Shown here piece by piece: positions 33,501 to 43,600 of a stretch of 64,000 nt of DNA; the stretch's first letter is position 1, and every line of letters starts with the position of its first letter. This DNA is from Amyelois transitella (Eukaryota; Arthropoda; Insecta; Lepidoptera; Pyralidae). A program made the position numbers and the translations under genes. The stretch lies in assembly GCF_032362555.1 (NCBI RefSeq), contig NC_083530.1, positions 2,820,001 to 2,884,000 on the forward strand, read 5' to 3'. Under the pieces are notes generated by a model. It searched no databases, was not told where the DNA came from, and saw only the letters and a list, made by a program, of their open reading frames with translations.

Positions 33501-36500
33501 GTTGTTGTAAAATTTATTTATTTATGTGAGTAATAAAGTATGTAAATTATTTATTGTCCAATAAAAAAAAATCACATGTAGCCTCTGCCTACCCCTCCGG
33601 GAAAAAGGCGTGATTTTGTGTATGTGTGTGTGTGTGTGTTGAAATGTTTGAAAGAGGGTTTTCTGAGGTACGTTTATATCTGTTTATGTTACCTGTGTGA
33701 ACCCGGGGCGGGTCGCTGGTAAATCATTACATAGTATAAAACAAAGTCGCTATTATAGTCTGTTTGTCTGTATGCTTAAATCTTTAAAATTACGCAACGG
33801 ATTTTGATGCGGTTTTTTGTAACACGTAGAGTGATTCAAGAGGAAGATTTTTATGTTTAATTTTTTTCGAATTTTGCACCCGTGCGAAGCCGGGGCGGGT
33901 CGCTAGTAAATAAATAAATAAATAACTCACTGGTAGTAATTCAAGCTGCTGGGCTAGCTGGTCATATTGTCGAGACTGAAATTATAAGGCATTTGATCAT
34001 TATATTATTATTACTTCAATATTTTTTTAAATAAGAAAGTAGCTTTTAAACGTGTTTTTTTATAAGTAATTTTACGTCATTACACGTAGGTACTCCTATT
34101 GAAATATTTAGTTTTACATTTATTGCCGTGTGGTTCCCGGCACCAATACAAAAAATAATGGGGCTACTCCATCTCTTTCACATGGATGTCGTAAAAGGCG
34201 ACAAAGGGATACCTTGCAAAGTAGGGATTTTTTTAGGCGATGGCCTTGCAACCTGTCACTATTTGAATCTCAATTCTATCATTAAGCCAAATAGCTGAAC
34301 GTGGCCATTCAGTCTTTTCAAGACTGTTGGCTCTGTCTACCCTGCAAGGGATATATACGTGACCATATGTATGTATGTATATTATGACAAACAATCATGG
34401 GAAAGGCTTAAGAACTTTGGATTATTCTACAGAGCGATCGGCTAGCACTATTTAATTTAATCTCAATTCCATAACAGCTGAACGTGGCCTATAAATCTTT
34501 TAAAGTCTTTTGGCTCTATCTGCCCCGTCAGTGATAAAGATGTATGTATTTGGACATCAGAATAAATATGTGGGCTTATGAACATTTACATTCACAGTGC
34601 TGTGTGGTTCCCAGCACCAATATAAAAAAGAATAGGACCATTCCATCTCATTTCTCGTGGATGTCGTAAGAGGCGACAAAGGGATAGGCGGTTAAAATTG
34701 GGATTCTTATTTTAGGCGATGGGCTAGCAAACTGTCGCTATTTGAATCTCAATTCTATCATTAAGCCAAATAGCTGAACGTCGGCCTGTCAGTCTCTTCA
34801 GGACTGTTGGCCCTGTTGGGATATAGACGTAACTATATGTTTGTATGTATGTATGAACATTTAATAACATATTAATGCTGTGATGTACCGAAGTTCGCGC
34901 AGGTACTATAGTCTATTGCAGCTAATGTCACGTCATGAGTTCTAGGGCAGTCCTCAAGATGGCTTCTACAACCACGTTCACCTCAAGATGAAATTGAGAG
35001 TCAAATATCTAGCGACAGGTTGTTAGCCCATTACCTATATGAAAAATCCCAAGTTTATGAGCCCTTAGTCGCCTTTTACGACAGCCACTAAAAAGATACG
35101 GAGTCGTACTTATTGCAAGTAAATCAATTAATGTAGAGCTCCCGACTTCTACGTCAATATACCTATATTATTATACATACATAAAATCACGCCTCTTTCC
35201 CGGAGGGGTAGGCAGAGACTACCTCTTTCCACTTGCCACGATCTCTGCATATTTCCTTTGCTTCATCCACATTCATAACTCTCTTCATGCAAGCTCGGCG
35301 GTTTCGGGTACTTTATTATTATACCTTACATAAATTGACAATTCCCTTACCCGCAGCGCATGACTTTCCTCATCATGATCCTCATCATCGTCCCGGCGAT
35401 CATCTTGATCATCGTGATCATCTTGTCTGGAAAATAAAGCGTATCTATTTATTCATTTTCTGTCCAACCAAATTATTTCTCCGGCATGACATTCTTAATT
35501 GCCATTCATTATATTTATGTACATATATATATTACGAAATATGTGTTACTCATACATACGTTCATACATATAATCACGTCTATATCCTTGCGGGGTAGAC
35601 AGAGACAAAAGTCTTGAAAAGACTCATTGGCCACGTTCAACTAATTCGCTCAGTGATAGAATTGAGATTCAAATAGTGACAGGTTGCTAGCACATCGCCT
35701 AAAAGAAGAATCCCAAGATATCCCTTAGTCGCGAGTGGTGACAGTGTCTACATAGTATTAATATGCATGGTCTAGCGAAGAAGACAGTAAAAGGATGTAA
35801 GATGAAGAAAATGCTGCAGTGCTTCTTCTACACGGCTTTGAAACGGCTTTGGAAGCGGCAGTAACTTAGTTTTAAGTAATTTATTTGCCGTCAACCGTGT
35901 TGCCGTGTTGAGAAACCAGAAGATATGACAATAATCAAGTTTTGATTATTGTCATATCTTATTGTCATATAATTGATGTTGAAATGCCTCTAAAATGAAT
36001 TAAAAGAAAATGTAAGTAATTTAAAAAAAATATATATAATTATTTTTCATCAAAGTATTGATAGACTATCTACATACACTATCAGACACTATGTTACTTC
36101 AATTGCTGAGTAAAAATGCATACCCTTGCCTTAAATGGTCCTTTTGTCTGCTTTGGTGTTGCTGCTCCCTTTGGTAATTCTGTAACAAAAAAAAAAACAA
36201 ATTTATGGTAAAAAGGTTTTATATCTCGTTGTGCCCCTCTGATTTGGCAAAAATGGGCTGATAATAGTTTTTAGTGGGTATGATGATTCGAGCTCGACCG
36301 CCGCAAAGGAAAGCTTTTCCGCCAGGCTATATATATTATGCCTCTTGGATAGGGCGGCCAGCAACTGGGCTGATGGCTTTTAACAACAAGGTTCAAGACA
36401 CAGGCGCGCTGAGTAGCCAGATAATATTGTTGTGGAATGCCTTGCGATCCCAGGCTCCCCCTTAAAATGGCAAGAAGGGCTCACGGAGGTGTTTTAGTTG

Positions 36501-39500
36501 GTAGATGGATTTGGCGTTTCGAAAAAGGCGAGGTGTACCCAGGGAAGCGCGACGTGAGAGACGATGTTGAGTCGGAGGTTGTATTTATGCTACTCTGAAT
36601 GACTAACTCTTCGCTGCTATTGGCGGAGCGCGTCGCATTCTTTGCTGGGATTGGCTGATGGCGTGTGACGTAAGAGATGTCGCCACAATTACATATGTCA
36701 TGCGAAAATCCCTTGTAGGCATCGAAGCTCAAATACTGATCAGCCTTTTATAAGTAACTAGCTGTGCCCGCGACTTCGTCCGCGTAGAATAGTTATTTTG
36801 GGCATCATTGAAGCTCTCAAGGATGAATAATTTTCCCCGTTTTTTTCACAAATTACATTATTTCTTTGCTCTTTATTAGTTGCAGCGTGATAACGCAAAA
36901 AAAATTTTTTTTCGAACCAGATGTTCCTGAGATTAGCGCGTTCAAACAAATAAACAAACTCTTCAGCTTTATAATATTAGTATAGGGTTAAATAGTTTTA
37001 ATAACAATTTAGTTTTTATTGTGCAAGCTTAGCTTAGATAAGTGAACCACAAGCCTTAGAATGTCAGAGCAACAACAAAATATCAAACAAGATAGTTTTA
37101 AAAGTCTGACTACGTTGTATCAAAATTCTTTTAACCTGGCAGGCGACTCTTATTATCAGTTTTAACATTTAAAACATAAAACGACATAAAATATACACAT
37201 TTATTTTTGTTTTTTATATCAATTTATATCTAGATGGGTTATGTTTCCAACCGTATTTATAACGTAAGCACTTATATTATAAGCTTGTTTCTGTAAAGGT
37301 CCCATAGAAATCGAAATTATGACAAATCCGTTAATTTGATTAGACACGACATCCCAATTCGTTTTTTTACACACAGACAGACAATTACTTACATACGAGT
37401 CCACTAGATCGGCAAGTTTACTAAGCAGTTTCTGAGGGATGTTAAAATTTCCTTTAACTAACACTTTCCACAACATTTCTGACATATTTTTATTTGACAC
37501 AAGCTTTTACCCGCGACTTGGATCGCATTAGATAGTTTTTTGACCAGATTTTATGATTGTTTAATACGACGCCTTTTACGACATCCATAGTAAAGAGATG
37601 GGGGGGGGGGAGTCCTTTTCTTCTTCTTTCTGGGATTCTTCTTTTATGTGATGGGCTAGCAACTTGTCTCTACCTATCTCAATTCTATCATTAAGCCAAA
37701 CAGCTTAACGTGGCCAGTATTTCAAGACTGCTAGTTCTGTCTACCCCGCAAGGGATATAGACGTGATTATATGAATGAATGAATGATTAATACGACGCAC
37801 ATATAATACATTATAATCGGCCCACACGGAAAAGTATTTTTTACCATAGGAATGTGTTGTTTTCTCATGATTAAAAATAGATGTCCCTTTCCAGGTCTAA
37901 AATTTATCTACATACCAAATTTCATCTAAATCAGTTCAATAGTTTCAGACAGACAGACTTGCTTTTACTTTAAAAATATTAGTAAATTTTAATAAAGCAT
38001 GGATTATTTTGACGTTATTAGTATTAAAAAGGACCCTACTTTTTCATAATTAAAAATTTAACATACTAAGAAAGCTTTACTTGGTAAAAAATTTTTTTTA
38101 TTTGTATAAGATATTTTAAAATAATGATTTTCCTATAATACTTTTGGTTTAAAAACACTTCCACCCGAAAAAATTACATCATTATTTTTTATAAACCGTA
38201 GTGTTGTTTTCGTGTGAAAATTAGGAACTGCGAGAAATTAATAATTTCAGATTTTTACTCCTATAAATAATAGTTATGGGTAAAAAAACACTCTAATTAG
38301 CCTTTTTAGTAATTAAAGCAAAAGTTTTATAATGTAAGTAAAGTATAAAACATTTATGTATATGCGCCGTATGGTTCAAAGAAAGAATAGGATCTCTCCA
38401 TCTCTTCCCCTATGGATGTCGTAAAAGGCGATTAAGGGATATGTTTATATACTTGGCATTCTTATTTAAGGCGATGGGTTAGCACTGCCCCTGTCACTAT
38501 TTGAATCTCAATTCTATCATTAAGCCAAACAGCTGAACGTCGCCTATCAGTCTCCCCTTAGGTTCCTCTGCAAAGATTGCGGAGGTCAGATGGGAGTCGC
38601 TTCGTGTAAAAACCTGACTCGCCTAATCCAGGATCCATGGTCAAAGGCAAACCCTGGGCCCTCCAACTTCCAAAGTAATGAGAATGCAACCGGAACTAAA
38701 GCCAGGAGGAAGTAAAAGACTATTCTTTCCAGAAATTCACACGTGAGCGAATCCCTGGCCAGAAATCTGAATGTTTTATTCATAGAATTTATTATATTAT
38801 AGTGCCGTGTGGTTCCCGGCACCAATGCAAAAAAGAATAGGATCACTCCATCTCTTTCCCATGGATGTCGTGGAAGGCGACTGAGGGATACGCTTACAAA
38901 CTTGGGATTCTTTTCTCAGGCGATGGGCTAGCAACCTGTCACTATTTGGATCTCAATAATATCAACAAGCCAAATAGCTGAACGTGGCCGATCAGTCTTT
39001 TCAAGACTGTTGGCTCTGTCTACCCCACAAGGGATATAGACGTGATCATATGTATGTACGTAGAATTTATTGACTAGATTTTTTTAATTAACTATAGTAA
39101 CAGTAACAAGAGTTTTTTTTTTTTGGTAAATTATATACGTTTTAACTTTACCTGTCTTAAATCATCGTTTTCATCTTTGTCGACCACCTGGAATTAATTA
39201 TAAAAATTAGAAAAAATAAGAAAATATGCTTAAAATTACTTAGTTTTTTATTTATTTAAAACTTTATTGCACGAAATGTGGTTTCGTGTGGTTCCCGGCA
39301 CCAATACAAAAAAGAACAGGACCACTCCATCTCTTACCCATGGATGTCGTAAAAGCCGACTAAGGGGTAGGCTTATAAACTTGGGATTCTTTTTTAGGCG
39401 ACAGGCTAGCAACCTGTCTCTATTTGAATCTCAATTCTATCATTAAGCCAAAAAGCTGAACGTGGCCTTTCAGTCTTTTCAAGACTGTAGGCTCTGTCTA

Positions 39501-40491
39501 CCCCGCAAGGGATAAAGACGTGATTATATGTATGTATAGTACAAAGGTGCTACTTATTTCAAAAGAAATCTTGTTAAAAGAATAATTGTTTAATGATTAT
39601 TATTTACTTACGCTCAAATTGACGCTCTGAAGTCGCCTTCGTGTGTCAGGTTGCGGCTGTAACTGCGCCTGCGCCTGCAACTGTGACTGCAACTCTGACT
39701 GTAAGTCTGTCTGCAACTGCGACTGGAAAAAATCAACATACAAACATACATAATTTGTAAATTAAATTTTAGTTTTTAGTTTTCTTTTTTCTTTCTTTTT
39801 ATAAGTAGTTTTAGTACATACATACATACATATCGTCACGTCTATGTCCCTTGCGGGGTAGACAGAGCCAACAGTCTTGTAAATACTGAATGGCCACGTT
39901 CAGCTATTTGGCTTTAAGATAGAATTGAGATTCAAATAGTGACAAGTTGCTAGCCCATTGCCTAAAAAGAATCTCAAGTTTGTAAGTCTATCCCTTGGTC
40001 GCCTTTTACGACATCAATGGGAAAGAGATGGAGTGGTCCTATTCTTTTTTGTATTGGTGCCGTGAACCACACAGCCACGGTTTATAAGTAGTTTTAGTTT
40101 TAATTTGATTTAATTGCAAGCATACATACATCCATACATATAAACAGGTCTGTATTTTTTACCGAGCCGTGTGGCACATCACCAATAGAAAAAATAATAG
40201 GACCACTCCATCTCTTTCCAATGAACGTCGTAAAAGGCGACTAAGGAATAGGCTTAAAAACTTGGGATTCTTCTGCAGGCGATGGACTAGCAACCTGTCA
40301 CTATTAAAATCTCAATTCCATCATTAACCCATTCGGCTAAACGAGACCGCCTTTCAGTCTTTTCAAGACTGTTGGCTATGTCTACCACGTACGGGATAAA
40401 GACGTGATAAATGAATAAAAATATGAAGAAAACTTACCGGCAAGCAGGCCACTGATGCTATGGTCACACAAAGAAGTGCTAAAACCCTCAT
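18514..40491 (-). CDS. Secreted Gln/His-rich protein from a micro-exon gene (28 coding exons, ~408 aa)
   Basis: I do not recognise the family. Exons, 5' to 3' on minus: 40438-40491, 39612-39722, 39152-39187, 36124-36179, 35351-35426, 33931-33975, 33454-33492, 32959-32988, 31927-31953, 31411-31440, 31184-31222, 30681-30719, 30285-30314, 30036-30074, 29167-29205, 28855-28893, 27969-28007, 27111-27149, 26195-26233, 25860-25898, 25447-25473, 24980-25018, 24156-24218, 22655-22702, 21912-21956, 20957-20986, 20259-20288, 18514-18573. Each has AG and GT borders; every length is a multiple of 3 except the pair 56+76, so all introns are phase 0 but one (phase 2). Exon 1 is a signal peptide, MRVLALLCVTIASVACLP. 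The mature part has no cysteine: Q-rich (SQLQTDLQSELQSQ), an acidic block (GQDDHDDQDDRRDDDEDHDE), a poly-Q exon, then repeats, ending DEEDNQHQEYKK. The chain is probably disordered. Two further exons and an alternative last exon are listed separately. Confidence 0.82.
19364..19441. repeat. Family G palindromic element
   Basis: TTATCGCGCGAAAAACTGTA (19364 on) is inverted at 19419-19441 with one mismatch over 23 bp; the stem continues with GTTTCAC and GTGAAAC. Diverged relatives at 5083-5165, 15718-15801/16066-16095 and 56860-56932. It lies in the last intron of the micro-exon gene. 19260-19335 beside it is family C. Confidence 0.65.
19845..20060 (+). repeat. RTE-like 3' end, about 215 bp
   Basis: AGTGTGTGGATTGGAAGGTC (the GVGRPRRTYLDQ region, mutated) through GATCGTGGCAAGTGGAAATA to AAGAGGTGTGATTTTATGTA. 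Inserted in the last intron of the micro-exon gene, antisense to that gene. Confidence 0.7.
20091..20105 (-). CDS. Candidate 15-nt micro-exon (VLYQL)
   Basis: On the minus strand, TTTCTTTTGTAG precedes GTGCTTTACCAGCTG and GTAAGTAATT follows. Both splice sites are near consensus, the length is 5 codons and the phase is 0, which fits between the exons at 20259-20288 and 18514-18573. At this size chance is possible, so it is left out of the 408-aa count. Confidence 0.5.
20370..20640. repeat. Family A reverse copy joined to a forward 3' end
   Basis: 20370-20578 runs in reverse from a CATACATA tail to CATGGGAAAGAGATGGAG. It then switches to forward TTTCAAGACTGTTGGCTCTG at 20580 and ends with a (TATG)n tail at 20640. 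Either one element sits within another, or a hairpin-type rearrangement occurred. Confidence 0.65.
22022..22240 (+). repeat. Family A copy, head missing
   Basis: CCCATCGTAAAAGGTGACTA to GACGTGACTATATGTAAGTA with a short tail. In the intron between the exons at 22655-22702 and 21912-21956. Confidence 0.65.
22803..23000 (+). mobile_element. Family E Helitron-like repeat
   Basis: CTAGAGGCCGCCCGCGACTT to CCTTTATAATAGTAGTAGGA. A near-identical copy is at 24445-24645, an older one at 44024-44215, and a reverse one at 57596-57805. The near identity of the first two suggests recent spread or local duplication. Confidence 0.65.
23240..23760 (+). pseudogene. Jockey-type LINE 3' remnant split by family B
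   Basis: 23250-23325 reads like the integration-end motif W..RPGTGKRS (TGGAGACCTGGTACCGGAAA). 23650-23755 continues with the expected LVKFAGKCWKQAA and a region ending near TGGACG. Between them sits a family B insertion with repeated ATTCAAATTCAAATTCAA at its start (about 23325-23580). Stops and frame changes show it is dead. Confidence 0.5.
23772..24020 (-). mobile_element. Family A, full length, with 10-bp target duplication
   Basis: TCCCTGCATA occurs at 23762-23771 and 24021-24030. The target was a reverse RTE 3' fragment (AACTTGCCACGATCCCTGCA on the left, CATACTTACTTCGTTCATTC on the right, to about 24120), so family A inserted after that RTE copy. Confidence 0.85.
26636..27096. mobile_element. 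Tc1/mariner-like MITE, TA-flanked
   Basis: The ends are CAGGGTGAC and GTCACCCTG flanked by TA. Homology of the inverted ends extends about 30 bp inwards (CAACTGCAT on both arms). Its 3' half matches 5236-5446 and, in reverse, 31635-31812. It cuts a tRNA-derived SINE remnant (CAGGGCATGACGAGAAACGA at 26584) in an A-to-B intron of the micro-exon gene. Confidence 0.55.
27548..27577 (-). pseudogene. Decayed C-type micro-exon
   Basis: The minus strand reads CATCATGAACAAGACCGAGA and ATACCAT followed by a good donor GTAAGAT, and aligns with the C exons at 30285-30314 and 31411-31440. The acceptor is destroyed: the expected AG-CTT is TT-GTT, and no AG lies just upstream. In phase 0, loss of this exon keeps the frame. 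Confidence 0.7.
28462..28710 (-). mobile_element. Family A inside a SINE, 12-bp target duplication
   Basis: TTATCTATTTAT at 28450-28461 and 28711-28722. The host is the tRNA-derived SINE whose body is at 28383-28450 and whose tail continues at 28723-28810. The family A copy starts at CCGGCACCAATACG (slightly 5' short) and ends in a (TATG)n tail. Confidence 0.88.
29555..30020 (+). repeat. Decayed tRNA-derived SINE in an A-to-B intron
   Basis: CAGGGTATGATGGAAAACGA (29559) gives the SINE body and TCGTAACACCAG-type TATCCCGTAACACCAGTTTC (29941) its tail, separated by about 330 bp of other sequence. Orthologous positions in the other module copies: 26583-26611, 28383-28810 and 30990-31160. Confidence 0.6.
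32136..32159 (-). CDS. Candidate alternative terminal exon of the micro-exon gene
   Basis: On minus, CCCTTTTTTAATCAACAG or similar pyrimidine-rich sequence precedes CAACATTATCACGATGAC and GATTAG. In phase 0 this reads QHYHDDD then a stop. AATAAA follows at 32121-32126, 10 nt after the stop. It lies between the exons at 32959-32988 and 31927-31953. If used, it would end the protein before the C-A-B array. It may instead be a dead exon. Confidence 0.4.
   Translation of the reverse strand, partial: QHYHDDD
33167..33431 (+). mobile_element. Family D Helitron-like copy
   Basis: TCTATACTAATATTATAAAG to GCGGGCAAAGCTAG. It ends 23 bp before the poly-Q exon (33454-33492). 33740-33908 downstream is family F (ends GAAGCCGGGGCGGGTCGCTA; reverse copy at 58015-58200). 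Confidence 0.65.
34132..34855 (+). repeat. Family A cluster: 34132-34380 and 34600-34855
   Basis: Two nearly full-length forward copies from GCCGTGTGGTTCCCGGCACC-like heads to TATG tails, with a badly decayed third between them (34385-34550). A partial reverse copy follows at 34930-35100. All lie in the intron between the exons at 35351-35426 and 33931-33975. Confidence 0.7.
35172..35335 (-). repeat. RTE-like 3' end, reverse
   Basis: CATACATAAAATCACGCCTC to AGCTCGGCGGTTTCGGGTAC, almost identical to 45217-45355 of the full-length element, so a recent 5'-truncated insertion. It stops 16 bp short of the acidic exon (35351-35426). Confidence 0.8.
35562..35735 (-). repeat. Family A copy, 5' truncated
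   Basis: CATACATATAATCACGTCTA to CCCAAGATATCCCTTAGTCG. Followed by a short reverse family B at 35800-35890. Confidence 0.65.
35920..35960. repeat. Perfect 19-bp hairpin
   Basis: AAGATATGACAATAATCAA, a 3-nt loop, then its exact complement. It is followed by another ATTGTCATAT. In an intron of the micro-exon gene. Confidence 0.75.
36265..36740. repeat. Unclassified GC-richer island, probable transposon fragment
   Basis: About 480 bp of clearly higher GC than its surroundings, inside the intron upstream of 36124-36179. Plus-strand frames read NNKVQDTGALSSQ and, out of phase, GVLVGRWIWRFEKGEVYPG, which look like decayed coding sequence of some element. A Helitron-like family D copy starts at 36757. 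Confidence 0.35.
37393..37431 (-). CDS. Candidate 39-nt micro-exon (KLLSKLADLVDSY)
   Basis: On minus, TTTTAACATCCCTCAG precedes 39 nt in phase 0 and GTAAGTAATTG follows. Length and phase fit the 3-kb gap between the exons at 39152-39187 and 36124-36179. The composition is leucine-rich and unlike the other exons, so support is weaker. Confidence 0.4.
37565..37785. repeat. Family A, rearranged copy
   Basis: A reverse head piece (CGCCTTTTACGACATCCATA, 37571) joins a forward 3' part (GGGATTCTTCTTTTATGTGA to GACGTGATTATATGAATGAA). A G run lies at 37602-37611. Confidence 0.55.
38366..39062 (+). repeat. Family A copies 38366-38565 and 38803-39062 flanking family C
   Basis: The first copy loses its 3' end where family C begins (38570-38740: GGTTCCTCTGCAAAGATTGC, GGAGTCGCTTCGTGTAAAAA, AGGATCCATGGTCAAAGGCA). 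The second is full length with a GCCGTGTGGTTCCCGGCACC head and a TATG tail, and ends 90 bp before the exon at 39152-39187. Confidence 0.7.
39282..39540 (+). repeat. Family A copy, full length
   Basis: TTTCGTGTGGTTCCCGGCAC to GACGTGATTATATGTATGTA. Between micro-exons 3 and 2. Confidence 0.75.
39816..40080 (-). mobile_element. Family A with 18-bp target duplication
   Basis: TTTATAAGTAGTTTTAGT at 39798-39815 and 40081-40098, identical. It is the longest target duplication seen here and lies in intron 1 of the micro-exon gene. A forward family A follows at 40161-40415, which ends about 20 bp before the donor of exon 1. Confidence 0.85.
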
Positions 40492-40640
40492 TTTTCCAAG
40501 AATTGAACTACGCCATCCACTCCGCACGTATCGTTTTTAAAGCGATTTTTCGTACGCGTATCGAATCGCTTTTAATTTGTCACTAGTCGATTATTAAGTG
40601 TGTAATTTGATACAAAACTCGATTAGGTATACTCATGCGG
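40492..40640 (-). promoter_or_regulatory. Possible core promoter of the micro-exon gene
   Basis: Upstream of the signal-peptide ATG the minus strand has CTTTAAAAACG (40533-40542), a TATA-like word about 45 nt before the ATG, preceded by repeated AAGCGATT and TACGCGTACG words. The region lacks interspersed repeats, unlike the DNA on either side. This is inference only. Confidence 0.25.
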
Positions 40641-43600
40641 CTTTTTAATTAGTATATGCATGTTTTGATTATAAATTCGACACAGTTTTGTCGTTTTCGT
40701 CGTGCCGTGTGGTTCCCGGCACCAAATTAAAAGGAATAGGACCAATCCATCTCTTTCCCAAGGATGTCGTAAAAGGCGACTAAGGAACAGGCTTAAAAAC
40801 TTCGGATTCTTTTTAAGGCATTGGGCTAGCAACCTGTCACTATTTGAATCTCAATTCTATCATTAAGCCAAATAGCTGTTAATAATAATTTTAAGAGTGG
40901 GTATGAAAAATAGATGTCGGCCGATTCTCGGACTTACTCAATATGCTCACAAAATTTCATGACAATCGGTCAAGCCGTTTCGGAGGAGTACGGAAACAAA
41001 CATTGTGACACGAGAATTTTATGTATAAGATGTATCCATAATATAATTTTGTCGTTACTCTGAGTCCATCAGTGGTTCAGTAGTTAAAGTATCCGGATCA
41101 AAAGCGTGTTTGTACCATGGTGGATAGGTTCGAATCCCACCGTCGCCATACGTACAGTTTCTGAGTCAGTTGTATTGTTCCTACGTCGTGGGAAAACATC
41201 GCACTTTTAGACAATAAAACTAAAGTGGTCTCCGAAACTTTAGAATAGATACATACATACATATATGTCTTATCTTATATATAGGTAATCACGTCTCCAT
41301 CCCCTGCGGGGTAGACAGAGACAACAGCCAGGAAAAGACTGATAGGCCACGCTGTTTGGCTTGATGATAGAATAGAGACTCAAATAGTGACAGGTTGCAA
41401 GCCTATCGCCTAAAAGAAGAATCCCAAGTTAATAAGCCTGCCCCTTAGTCGCCTTTTACAACATCCATGCGAAAGAGATAGAGTGGTCCTATTCTTTTTT
41501 TTGTATGTATGTGTAAGTATCTATTGTACACCTTCTTTTGTTAAGTGGGTTTAAACTGACTGTTAAAACCAGGGACACGTACGGAACACATTTAAGGGGC
41601 CCGTTAAAACGACATTTATGAGTAAGTACTAATGGCGTTCTCAAGGGGGCGTCAGTTTTAATTACTGTCTCTGTGTTAAATGCCTTTATGTTATGCTATA
41701 TGTAAATAGGAAAAGCATTGTCGGGAAATTTTTGGAACTAGCTGATGCCTGCGGCTTCGTTTGCGGGGCTGAACGATTTTTGTTAAGATTTCATGTCTAT
41801 ATTTTTTATTATTGGTTCAGTATGACTCTGTAATAAAGTTCTCAATAGAAAATACTCATCAGGCTGAAATATTTTTAAAGGATAAAATTTAACAAATTAC
41901 AAAAAGCCTTTCTTAATTTGTTAAATTTTAGCTGAACCATCATGCTTCTCAACGTGTGTGTAGTGGATAGATGTAGTCTCAACGTGGGCCTTTCAGTCTT
42001 ATCGGGACCGTAGGCTCTGTCTACACCGTAGGGGTTTCTACATCGACAGATATAATATTTTTATGCATATAATAAATGTTTTTCACCCATGTTCACATAT
42101 GTCACTTTTATTGTCTTGAATTATTGCGAATGAATTCTATTATGCAAATAAAAGTTTGAATTTGAATATTTATGTTTGTACATCATAAAAAAAGTTTAAA
42201 GACGTAAAACCAGCCTGTATGTCTGTTTAAAATTTAAAATAAATGGAACGCAGCAAAATCGGTACATGAGGGCGCGTCGGGAACGATCGGCCGTCGCCTA
42301 GCAACCGTCTCCTAGCACAGAGCAACTAGCAATATACAGAGTAGACTGGCTGGTTATACTAGAATATAAGTTGTTCACCTCAAACTGAGACCTTGCGAAC
42401 ACTTTAATTTTTTTTACTAAATTGTTAATATCTCAAAAACTAGTAAACCCATTTTGATTCCCAACGAATTTAAAAATTCTATTGACTGATCCTAAATACA
42501 ATATGTTGCATTAAAATCAGACCAACAGTTCAAAAAGTTATCGCGTTACAAACATACATACAAAAATGAGTTTTCGCCAAAACCTCACTCGCACCGCTGG
42601 CTCGGTCTATGACATTACCTAAATGCTATATTATGTTTGTTTCCCTTTCACAAAAAGACAACTTAACGAATTGAAATAAAAATTTACAGCAAAGCATAAC
42701 TTAAACCTCAGAATCACATATAAACTACAATTTACTTGAAAGCAAAGTCGCAGGCGGATGCTAGTACATAGTCTATTATATTTTATAGTCTGCTATTTTT
42801 TACCTCCTGGCGTTAGTGTCGGTTACATCCTCACCTCTCTCGAGAAGTGTCTGGGACGACCCTTTTTGGTCTTGGATACAAATATAGTCTATAATTAAGG
42901 ACTTAACCTAGTTACAGTAACGACATTGAGGATACACTTGATAAATTCTCCCTGTCATCTGCCTCTTTTCCATTGAATATTGTAAAAGGTGAGGTAAGGA
43001 AATAGGCATGATCATATAATCAAGATTTTATCTCGATCTAAATATCTCCCGGCGTTGACCGGGACTGACTGATTGTGAAAATGTTTTTCTTTTTGATTCT
43101 TAAAATAAGGGAATTACTAATTACGTAATGTGTATTCCAGTCAAGATAACGACACTCCATCTCGATAGAGAAAGATAGAGAAAAGGCGAAGACATATTCT
43201 TAGTCAACGTTAGTGAATACGCCCGCTGGTCATTGGTTAATTTAAATTCCGTGTCTTTCATAGATTGATGTCAATTGATATAACTGTGATTTGATTGGTT
43301 GAATTGGTCGTGATTAAGCGTGACTAATTTGTGTTACTTATTAGTTTGTTTTTAGTTTTAGTTTTGAGACATTGATTTTTTTCGATCGTGGCTCAGTTAA
43401 AAAGAAATTTTCCCTTTTCCTCCACAAATGGAAAGAGCGGTTTGAAATTATTACAATTTTAAGGAAAGCTACCTTTATGAATACAATTGCTAAATTAAAT
43501 GATATTTATTGTTTTTCTTCCTTCTGGCTTGAGTCCTGGTTGCATCCTCACCATTCTGGAGAGGAGGTATGATTTTGCCCGTGGCCCATGGTTTGGGTAA

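Noticed and set aside
36481-36732. 83-aa minus-strand ORF as a gene
   Set aside because: Lies in the GC-rich repeat-like island and has no family features or splice context.
37219-37500. 93-aa minus-strand ORF as a single-exon gene
   Set aside because: Only its middle 39 nt are bounded by good splice sites; the rest reads through intron sequence.
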